From positions 1-5,372 of the forward strand of contig JBHHYS010000130.1 of NCBI GenBank assembly GCA_046757645.1: a DNA stretch of 5,372 nt, read 5' to 3'. Of this stretch, positions 1-5,372 are shown piece after piece. Source of the stretch: JBHHYS01 sp046757645 (lineage in GTDB: Bacteria; Acidobacteriota; Terriglobia; Acidiferrales; 2-02-FULL-67-57). The stretch's first letter is position 1, and each line of letters opens with the position of its first letter. The position numbers and the translations under genes are program-made. The notes under the pieces were generated by a model. The model saw only the letters and a program-made list of their open reading frames with translations, made no database searches and had not been told where the DNA came from.

Positions 1-1817
1 TGCGCTTCCCGGGCCAAGCCGCCAACAACGGTGGCGGCGCCTTCATGATCCCCTATGCCGTCTGCCTGTTGATTTTCGGTATCCCCATGATGTGGGTGGC
101 TTGGACGGTGGGGCGCTATGGAGGGCGCTTTGGCCACGGCAGCCTCCCGGGGATGTTTGACCGCCTCTGGTCCTCGCCCCTGGCCAAATACGTGGGCGTG
201 TTGGGGCTCGCCCTCCCCTTCGTCTTCGTGCTCTACTATACCTACATCGAAGCCTGGTGCCTGGGCTACGCCTGGTTTTCATTCACGGGAGACTATCTGA
301 ACACGCCCGGCAACACGGTTCATTTGACCGCTTACTTCAAGGAATTTCTCGGCGAGGCACCGACGGGAGCCTACTTCCCCGGTCTGGGGATGGCGATGAC
401 CCTGATGGGGATCACGCTGGCGCTGAACCTCTTCGTGCTCTACCGGGGCGTGGTCAAGGGCATCGAGCTGCTGGCCAAAGTGGCCATCCCCTTGCTCTTC
501 CTCTTCTGCATCCTGCTCGCTGTGCGCGTGTTGACCCTGCACGGCGAGGGGACGGCGCTCGATGGGCTCAACTTCCTCTGGCGGCCGGACTTTAGCCGGC
601 TGGATGAGTTCAGCGTGTGGCTGGCGGCGGCCGGCCAAATCTTCTTCACCCTCTCCATTGGCTTCGGCTCGCTCGAGTGCTACGCCAGCTACGTCCGAGA
701 GAATGACGACGTGGCTCTCACCGGACTGACCACCGCTGCTACCAACGAGTTCGTTGAAGTTATCTTCGGGGCGATGATCGCCATTCCGGCCGCCGCCGTC
801 TTCTACGGGGCGGCCGCCATCGAAAGGGTGGCCGCCGCCGGCGTTTACAGCATCGGGATGATTTCCATGCCGGAGATTCTGCGTTCCTTCCCCTACCCGC
901 AGTTCTTCGGGAGCATCTGGTTTCTGCTGCTCTTCTTCGCCGCCTTCACCTCTTCGGTGGCTGTCTCTCAACCGGTGATGGCCTTCTTCCAGGACGAATT
1001 GAAGGCGTCGCGCGGCAAAGCGACCCTCTGGCTCGGCCTCCTCTGGGCCCTGGGGGTCGTCCCGGTCATCCTCTTTTACAAGTATGGTGTCCTGAGCGAG
1101 CTAGACTTCTGGGCGGGGACGGTGGGCCTGGCGGTGATGGCTCTGGTCGAGGTGATTCTGTTCAGTTGGGTCTTCGGGGTCGCCCGCGGCTGGGAGGAGC
1201 TCGACCGCGGCGCGATGATTCGCGTCGTCCCCTGGGTCTTCAAGTTTGTGGTTGCCTTTATCACCCCGGTGGCGCTGGCCGTCATCCTGGGCGGCTGGCT
1301 CTACGAGGCGATTCGCAACGACTCGCTGGTGCCGCAGCCGAAGGTGGCCGTCTGGCTGGCCGATCCCGCCGCGCACCGGGGTTCACTGGGTGCCGTCGAG
1401 GTCGAAAATCAAGCTCTGGTCGCCTTTGCCGACGACTTTGAGAAATCCCTGCAACACCGCACGACGGAAGCGAAGCGGCACGGAAAAATCGAAGCCCGGG
1501 TGCGGTTCAGCCCCGATGGCACCATGAGCGTCACAGAGGTCAACCCCTCCGGGTCGCTGACGGCTCTGAGGGATTCAGGCGCGCTGGAGCGCTATCTACG
1601 CGGGCGAGGATACTGGTACGAGGAGCGCTCGTCCTCGGGCCAGCGCACGGCAACGGCTGAGAAGGAGGTGCCGGTGATCGTCACCGTCTACTACACCGCG
1701 CCCTACATCTGGTTTGCCCGCGGGATGATGATTGCCTTTGCGGCCTTCTTCCTGGCGTTGATCCGAATCGCTTGGAAGCGGCGGGGACAGCGGCGGGGGG
1801 CGGAGGCAACCTCATGA
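1..1817 (+). CDS. Sodium-dependent LeuT-like (NSS/SNF family) transporter, 5' partial
   Basis: Inner-membrane sodium-coupled symporter, probably for an amino acid. The frame is open to the left edge: the codons before the ATG at 45 read RFPGQAANNGGGAF, the conserved end of TM1 (LeuT R30 region), so that ATG is internal and the true start lies outside. Numbering from that Met (590 residues follow), I match remembered LeuT residues: YYTYIE in TM3 (Y65 = LeuT Y108), FFTLSIGFGS in TM6 (T202 = T254, S204 = S256, F207 = F259), N234 = N286, and the TM8 Na2 site A299/T302/S303 = A351/T354/S355. D354 in DFWAG matches gate residue D404. The TM1 ligands N21, A22 and N27 are off the window. Unlike LeuT, about 125 hydrophilic residues (about 424-550) separate TM11 from TM12 (about 553-577). 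The stop overlaps the next gene's start (ATGA at 1814-1817). Family assignment is firm; substrate is unknown. Confidence 0.95.
   Translation, partial: RFPGQAANNGGGAFMIPYAVCLLIFGIPMMWVAWTVGRYGGRFGHGSLPGMFDRLWSSPLAKYVGVLGLALPFVFVLYYTYIEAWCLGYAWFSFTGDYLNTPGNTVHLTAYFKEFLGEAPTGAYFPGLGMAMTLMGITLALNLFVLYRGVVKGIELLAKVAIPLLFLFCILLAVRVLTLHGEGTALDGLNFLWRPDFSRLDEFSVWLAAAGQIFFTLSIGFGSLECYASYVRENDDVALTGLTTAATNEFVEVIFGAMIAIPAAAVFYGAAAIERVAAAGVYSIGMISMPEILRSFPYPQFFGSIWFLLLFFAAFTSSVAVSQPVMAFFQDELKASRGKATLWLGLLWALGVVPVILFYKYGVLSELDFWAGTVGLAVMALVEVILFSWVFGVARGWEELDRGAMIRVVPWVFKFVVAFITPVALAVILGGWLYEAIRNDSLVPQPKVAVWLADPAAHRGSLGAVEVENQALVAFADDFEKSLQHRTTEAKRHGKIEARVRFSPDGTMSVTEVNPSGSLTALRDSGALERYLRGRGYWYEERSSSGQRTATAEKEVPVIVTVYYTAPYIWFARGMMIAFAAFFLALIRIAWKRRGQRRGAEATS
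1802..1806 (+). promoter_or_regulatory. Shine-Dalgarno GGAGG for the 33-residue ORF
   Basis: A perfect GGAGG lies 7 bases upstream of the ATG at 1814, inside the last codons of the transporter. It is the best ribosome-binding site seen in this cassette and the main evidence that the tiny following ORF is translated. Confidence 0.7.
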
Positions 1818-1915
1818 GCGCCGGCGCCTGGATCTTCATGGCGTTGAGCTGGCTCTTTGTGATTGCCCTCAACGTCTTCTGCTTCGGACGCATTCTCCGC
1901 AACCGCAAACGATGA
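1814..1915 (+). CDS. Single-span membrane micropeptide, putative MetS-like small subunit of the NSS transporter (33 aa)
   Basis: A 33-codon ORF begins at an ATG overlapping the transporter stop and ends at a TGA overlapping the next gene's ATG. The peptide starts MSAGAWIFMALSWLFVIALN, has one hydrophobic span (about residues 5-24), and ends in a basic tail (RILRNRKR), predicting an N-out/C-in orientation. It has a strong GGAGG seven bases upstream. Known: some bacterial NSS transporters need a very short membrane partner encoded directly downstream, the example being MetS of the methionine/alanine importer MetPS of Corynebacterium. Inference: this ORF is the equivalent subunit, based on its position, size, single span, Ser-rich N-terminus and basic C-terminus. 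I cannot show sequence homology by eye. Genes this short are usually missed by automatic annotation. The following gene lacks its own good ribosome site, which also argues that this ORF is translated. Confidence 0.75.
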   Translation: MSAGAWIFMALSWLFVIALNVFCFGRILRNRKR

Positions 1916-2355
1916 ACGCCGACAACCGGCGGCTCCTCCTCGACTGGCTGGAGGCGGAGGAGCACGACGCCCGGCCCCTGCTGGAACTCTTGACCGAGCT
2001 GGCCGACAAACGCCAGGAGCTCGCCTCTCTGGCCCGCTTCCTCGCCATCAAGCAGTCGGAGGAAAGCGCGCGCCGGGCCGTCCTGGAGCGGGAACGCTGG
2101 TTCCGATCCTTCTCCTGGCGAATGGTGGTAGCCTTGTTTGCCTTCGGCGTCGCCGGGATGCTGGCCTTTGTTCTCTGGGGAGGCGAACAAGCGTTTCTTT
2201 CCTCGATCTTTTTCTTCGCCGGGGGCGCGAGTTTCTACCTCCTGGTCCAGGCGATGGCCACCGTCCGCAGCCGGCGCGACCGCAGGACATTGGCCGAGAT
2301 CCAGGAGCGCAGCCGCCGGGAGCGGGCCGCGCTGCGCAAAGAACTGGGGCGGTAA
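1912..2355 (+). CDS. Small membrane protein of unknown function, two TM segments between charged helical tails (147 aa)
   Basis: I do not recognise a family. The protein has an acidic, leucine-rich helical N-terminus (about residues 5-60, including ADKRQELASLARFLA), a first hydrophobic span at about 71-89, a short turn, a second span at about 95-115, and a strongly basic helical C-terminus (about 118-147, rich in Arg/Glu with RSRRDRR). Positive charges before TM1 and after TM2 predict both tails in the cytoplasm with a membrane hairpin between them; the tails could form coiled coils. The ATG overlaps the stop of the 33-residue ORF (ATGA at 1912-1915), and I see no convincing Shine-Dalgarno before it, so its synthesis probably depends on translation through the micropeptide. 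The arrangement suggests an accessory or regulatory partner of the transporter, but this is inference from position only. It ends with TAA, 17 bases from the convergent thiE stop. Confidence 0.8.
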   Translation: MNADNRRLLLDWLEAEEHDARPLLELLTELADKRQELASLARFLAIKQSEESARRAVLERERWFRSFSWRMVVALFAFGVAGMLAFVLWGGEQAFLSSIFFFAGGASFYLLVQAMATVRSRRDRRTLAEIQERSRRERAALRKELGR

Positions 2356-2372
2356 CCCACCCCGGCCCGGCT

Positions 2373-3008
2373 TCAGTCGAGTCGTCCCAGCGCGCGGCGA
2401 AATTCTTCCAGCCGCCGAGGAATATCCTCCGCCGCCAGCCAGCCGCTGATCACTGCGACCGAATCCGCTCCGGCTTCCATCACCTCGGCGGCATTCTCCG
2501 GGCTAATTCCTCCAATCGCCACCAGCGGCTTGTCGGTGAGTCGCCGCACCTCTTGCAGCCGCGCACAACCCACTGCGGGTTCGCTATCGGCTTTCGTGGG
2601 AGTGGGGAAAATGGGGCCAAAGGCCAGATAGTCAGCGGGCCCCGAGGCCGCCCGTTCCACTTGCTGCCGGTTATGGGTGGACAAGCCAACGATCTTCTCG
2701 CCCCCCAGCAATTGCCGCGCCCTAGAGGCTGGCAGATCGCGCTGGCCCAGATGCACCCCGGCGGCACCGGCCAGGGCGGCCAGGTCGGCACGGTCGTTGA
2801 CGATCAACAAACAGCCCGGCGGCAGCCAGGAGAGTAGTTGCCGGGTCTGCCGCAGCAACGTCCGGCTCGTCGCCTCCTTAGCGCGCAACTGAATCAGTCG
2901 CACCCCCGCCCCGGCCAGTAGGCGAGCAATCTCCTCCAACGAGAGTTCCGGGCAAATCGAGGCGTCAAGGATGGGATAAAACCGGGGCAGCACCAGCGGC
3001 ATTTTCAA
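2373..3008 (-). CDS. thiE: Thiamine-phosphate synthase
   Basis: Cytoplasmic enzyme joining HMP pyrophosphate and thiazole phosphate to give thiamine phosphate and pyrophosphate, the coupling step of thiamine synthesis. The full-length TIM barrel (211 residues, normal size) shows the family motifs in order: IQLRAK (39-44), VNDRAD (70-75), VHLGQRDLP (85-93), GLSTHN (108-113), FGPIFPTPTK (130-139), AIGGI (164-168) and ADSVAVIS (181-188). The Asn-Asp of VNDRAD and the Asp of the QRDLP segment match the metal/pyrophosphate ligands known in ThiE, and the PTPTK loop the phosphate contacts. The start is ambiguous: TTG at 3008 lies 4 bases after GAGGG (3017-3013), while ATG at 3002 lies 10 bases after it and would give 209 residues. 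Neither choice affects the barrel. No other thiamine gene and no recognisable TPP riboswitch is present in the 85 bases upstream, so it looks like a stand-alone copy here. Confidence 0.96.
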   Translation of the reverse strand: MKMPLVLPRFYPILDASICPELSLEEIARLLAGAGVRLIQLRAKEATSRTLLRQTRQLLSWLPPGCLLIVNDRADLAALAGAAGVHLGQRDLPASRARQLLGGEKIVGLSTHNRQQVERAASGPADYLAFGPIFPTPTKADSEPAVGCARLQEVRRLTDKPLVAIGGISPENAAEVMEAGADSVAVISGWLAAEDIPRRLEEFRRALGRLD

Positions 3009-3044
3009 CTCGCCCTCAACTCACGGCAGCGGCCAGCCCCTTCT

Positions 3045-3090
3045 GTCATCCCGAGCCTGCCCGCCTTGGCAGGCCAGTCGAGGGATCTGC
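3045..3090. repeat. Hairpin-forming intergenic repeat-like element
   Basis: Between thiE and the methyltransferase gene, GTCATCCCGAG (3045-3055) faces TCGAGGGATCTGC (3078-3090), around a perfect 7-base inverted repeat: GCCTGCC at 3055-3061 and GGCAGGC at 3068-3074, with a 6-base loop. A second, outer pairing joins ATCCC (3048-3052) with GGGAT (3082-3086). The outline (GTCATCCCGAG ... CGAGGGATCTGC) resembles dispersed short repeats that I recall from Acidobacteriota and other environmental genomes. Only one copy is present here, so repeat status is recognition rather than proof. There is no T-tract on either side, so it is a poor intrinsic terminator. Confidence 0.5.
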
Positions 3091-3093
3091 TTG

Positions 3094-5372
3094 TCAGTCG
3101 CTAACCGCTTCTTCGACCAGGCGGCGCTCGGCGGCGGTGAGGCCGTAGAGGTCGTAGACGAGCTGGTCAATTGCGCGGTCGGTGGCGCGGATGGTTTCAG
3201 CCAGTTCGTCGCGGTGTCGGTCAGTTTTGCTTTTGCGCAACTCCGGAACCAACTTCGACAAGCGCTGGGCAGGAAGAGCGATTTTCTTGCGTAGTTTCTT
3301 ATCGGGACCAACTGATGACTCGACAGCAGCGACCGGGAAGGTCTGAAGATATTGGCCGAAAAAGCGGAAATACGTTTCTCCTTTGCTCTCGAGTCCGGCG
3401 CACGTCTTCTTGAAGTAGAAAAAAGCCACATTTGAATTCAGTAGGCCCAGTAGAAAGAAATCTTGCAGCGGAATGAAGTAGGTCGTGTTTGCGCCGTAGT
3501 ACCCAATCGCGTCAAAGGCAAACCTTGGCCCAGTGGCTATGTCGGGGAAGATGATCTTTGGCTTGTCCATGAAGTTAGCAAAATTGAATTGAGGTTGTTG
3601 GAGCTCGTACCAAGCTTGCTTGGTCGCGCGGCGTTGTAGTTTAGACTTGTACGGTCGTAAGTGGCGCTCGACTGCGGGATACCTAGAAATGTCAATGCCG
3701 TGGTAGGTGTACAGCAGATAGCTGTTCCTGAAGTGTACGTCGTACCTAGTAATGTCTCGGCCGTTTAGGAAAGGTTTTATGATTTCTTTCGCTCTCGGGT
3801 TCCGCTTCAAGATGGCCTTGCGTGTGTCCTGGTCTATTACAAACGCTTCTGTCAGTCCTGACTTGACCCCCATGCATATTTGGCCTCTGCAGTATCGGAT
3901 TAGAGGTTCCGACTTGCTTCGGAGCTTCTCCAACAGGTTGGTTTCCTCTTCTCGCTCAAACGTCCAAACTGCCCCAGTTAGGGCACTCGGGGAGACCGTA
4001 TAGTCCGTTCCCGTCACCACCTCCTCGACAGACAGGGTACCCTTAGCAAGAGACTCAAACCTTTCTGGTGTTGGTGGCGGACTGTAAACGACAGCCTGTG
4101 GCGTCCCGTTTCTAGAAGTGAGGAGGACAATGGGGCGCACAGTAGCACCGACGAAGACTGGAAGACCGGCAAAATCCGCAATCCGTTCTAGGGTGGCGTT
4201 GGCTCGAATGTGATCGCGGAGTTTCTTCCCGTACCCGGCTCTCAGAAACTTGTTGGACACAATCATCCCAAACCGCCCACCGGACTTCAGGACCGAATGG
4301 GAACGCTCAATAAAGTAGACGTATAGATCCGTGCGCTCGTCGTGCGATGCAAATGTGTGTCGCAGGTAGGGCTTAATTTGCTTAAAGCCTTCCATCCTGA
4401 CGTACGGCGGGTTGCCGATGACGGCGTCGAAACCACCGCGTTTGAGGATGTCGGCGAAGCCGTCGGTTTTGGAATGCCAGTCGAAGGGGTTGAGCTTTTT
4501 CAATTCTTCGGAGGAGAGTTTTTGTTCCTCGGAAATGTCGGGGGCGATGAGGGAGTTGCCGCAACGGATGTTGAACTTCAGTTCCGGCAGCACGGCCTTG
4601 TTGCGGGGTATTTCCCGCTCACCTTCGAGCGCCTTGAGGTAGAGGTTCATCATGGTGATTTCGACCGCTTGCAGGTCAATGTCAACCCCGTAGAGGTTAT
4701 GAGAGAGAATTTTGGCCTTGCGCCAGATGGAAAGGCGGGGCTCGCCGTTGCCGTTGCGAATCACGTCGGGAAACATGGGATGGACGTTGGCCTTGCGGGG
4801 ATGTTTCTCGTACCAGTCGAGGTGGTAGTCAATCAGGCAGTCGAAGGCGCCAATGAGGAAGGAGCCGGAGCCGCAGGCGGGGTCGAGAATTTTGATACTT
4901 TCGATTTCCTGCGGCGACTTGCCTTCGATTACCTTCCCCACGGTGTGCTTGACGATGTAGTCCACGATGTACGTGGGGGTGTAGTAGACGCCGCCGGCCT
5001 TGCGGACTTCGGGCTTGTCAGCCACCTCGACCTTTTTGCCCTTGACGTAGATGGTCTTGCCCAGGTAGCGCTCGTAGACAGCGCCAAAGATGTCTACAGG
5101 AATTTTGTCGAAACGGTAGGGCCGTTTAGGCGGGTAGAGCTCGGTGATGATGCGGTGGAGGGTGGGCTCGCCTTCGAGGTCGATCTCTTCGCACGAGTGG
5201 CGCTTGAAAATCTCGCCGTTGAAGTCGTTGTTGATGACGTGAAAGAGCTCGTTAAGCATAGGAAGGAGGGGGAGGCGGCCGCCGATGGCTTCCCATTCGT
5301 GGGCGCGGTCAAGAAGTGATTTTTCTTTGAGGATGCGGCGGTCTTCGGCGACGCGGATGAAGATGAGGCGGT
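3094..5372 (-). CDS. Type IIG / Eco57I-like adenine-specific DNA methyltransferase or restriction-modification enzyme, 5' partial
   Basis: Transfers methyl from S-adenosylmethionine to adenine N6 in a specific DNA site, protecting host DNA in restriction-modification. The first in-frame Met is at 5259, but the frame stays open to the window edge and upstream codons read RLIFIRVAEDRRI, a helical motif usual before the methylase domain of this family. The N-terminus is therefore missing, and about 758 residues are visible. Numbered from that Met: GGVYYTPTYIVDYIV (89-103); SAM motif I DPACGSGSFL (126-135); NLYGVDID (188-195); catalytic motif IV NPPY (283-286, bases 4402-4413); SGGRFGMIVSNKFLR (326-340). 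A TaqI-like specificity domain runs from about 455 to 645 (CRGQICMGVKSGLT, LLNSNVAFFY, FRFFGQYLQTFPV). A helical C-terminus (ATDRAIDQLVYDLYGLT) is typical of the family. Any PD-(D/E)XK nuclease would lie in the missing part, so restriction activity cannot be judged. The specificity half has lower GC than the catalytic half. Confidence 0.93.
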   Translation of the reverse strand, partial: RLIFIRVAEDRRILKEKSLLDRAHEWEAIGGRLPLLPMLNELFHVINNDFNGEIFKRHSCEEIDLEGEPTLHRIITELYPPKRPYRFDKIPVDIFGAVYERYLGKTIYVKGKKVEVADKPEVRKAGGVYYTPTYIVDYIVKHTVGKVIEGKSPQEIESIKILDPACGSGSFLIGAFDCLIDYHLDWYEKHPRKANVHPMFPDVIRNGNGEPRLSIWRKAKILSHNLYGVDIDLQAVEITMMNLYLKALEGEREIPRNKAVLPELKFNIRCGNSLIAPDISEEQKLSSEELKKLNPFDWHSKTDGFADILKRGGFDAVIGNPPYVRMEGFKQIKPYLRHTFASHDERTDLYVYFIERSHSVLKSGGRFGMIVSNKFLRAGYGKKLRDHIRANATLERIADFAGLPVFVGATVRPIVLLTSRNGTPQAVVYSPPPTPERFESLAKGTLSVEEVVTGTDYTVSPSALTGAVWTFEREEETNLLEKLRSKSEPLIRYCRGQICMGVKSGLTEAFVIDQDTRKAILKRNPRAKEIIKPFLNGRDITRYDVHFRNSYLLYTYHGIDISRYPAVERHLRPYKSKLQRRATKQAWYELQQPQFNFANFMDKPKIIFPDIATGPRFAFDAIGYYGANTTYFIPLQDFFLLGLLNSNVAFFYFKKTCAGLESKGETYFRFFGQYLQTFPVAAVESSVGPDKKLRKKIALPAQRLSKLVPELRKSKTDRHRDELAETIRATDRAIDQLVYDLYGLTAAERRLVEEAVSD

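Noticed and set aside
279..971. Open frame of 230 codons on the minus strand inside the transporter
   Set aside because: It is a shadow of the transporter coding frame, low in complexity (Glu/Gly/His-rich), with no motif.
2346..2363. Possible terminator hairpin (GGGG at 2346-2349 with CCCC at 2360-2363) between the convergent genes
   Set aside because: The stem is interrupted, the loop is the TAA stop itself, and there is no T-run on either strand, so an intrinsic terminator is not supported.
1863..2837. Open frame of 324 codons on the plus strand spanning the 147-residue gene and the reverse of thiE
   Set aside because: It crosses two better supported genes on opposite strands, is rich in Arg/Pro/Gly, and shows no domain.
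3055..3074. The 7-bp hairpin as an intrinsic terminator of the methyltransferase transcript
   Set aside because: No U-tract follows the stem in the minus direction, and the surrounding sequence fits a repeat element better.
3009..3093. TPP riboswitch upstream of thiE
   Set aside because: The 85-base gap is too short for a TPP aptamer plus expression platform, and I find no CUGAGA-like core motif on the minus strand.
3021..3431. Open frame of 136 codons on the minus strand overlapping the end of the methyltransferase
   Set aside because: It is out of frame with the conserved C-terminal family sequence that runs to 3094, and its Ser/Arg-rich translation is unrecognisable.
4342..5319. Long open frame (325 codons) on the plus strand opposite the methyltransferase
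   Set aside because: It is antisense to a gene with clear SAM-binding and NPPY motifs. Its translation is a Val/Asp/Gly-rich, motif-free sequence typical of a mirror frame in GC-rich DNA.
1..5372. CRISPR array, tRNA, rRNA or insertion sequence
   Set aside because: I saw no regularly spaced direct repeats, no tRNA cloverleaf or rRNA sequence, and no transposase motif in any frame.

Overview
The window looks like a piece of a GC-rich bacterial chromosome. Hand counts of sampled 60-base lines give about 67% GC in the transporter (1021-1080) and about 40-53% in the C-terminal half of the methyltransferase. There is no ribosomal or tRNA marker, so the taxon is a guess. The LeuT-like transporter, the thiE sequence and a GTCATCCCGAG...CGAGGGATC intergenic repeat, a style I associate with Acidobacteriota and related environmental genomes, make Acidobacteriota a reasonable but unproven suggestion.

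Left block (1-2355, plus strand) is a tightly packed three-gene transport cassette. First comes a sodium-coupled LeuT/NSS-family transporter cut off by the left edge at the RFP motif of TM1. Then comes a 33-residue single-span membrane peptide, too short for routine gene calling, in the position and of the type of the MetS small subunit of NSS transporters. Last is a 147-residue membrane protein with two TM segments between charged helical tails. Both junctions are ATGA start/stop overlaps, so the three are very probably translated together and may form one complex. The transporter also carries a soluble insertion of about 125 residues between TM11 and TM12 that LeuT lacks.

Middle block (2373-3008, minus strand) is thiE, thiamine-phosphate synthase, convergent with the transport cassette across only 17 bases. 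An 85-base gap (3009-3093) holds a hairpin-forming, repeat-like element.

Right block (3094 to the right edge, minus strand) is most of a type IIG / Eco57I-like DNA adenine methyltransferase or restriction-modification enzyme. It has SAM-binding, NPPY catalytic and TaqI-type specificity domains. The frame is open through the right edge, so the N-terminus, where a nuclease domain would lie, is not visible. The specificity half is visibly less GC-rich than the catalytic half, as expected for a mosaic defence gene.

The transport cassette and the defence enzyme have no evident functional link. The most interesting part of the window is the coupled transporter, micro-subunit and helical membrane protein trio.
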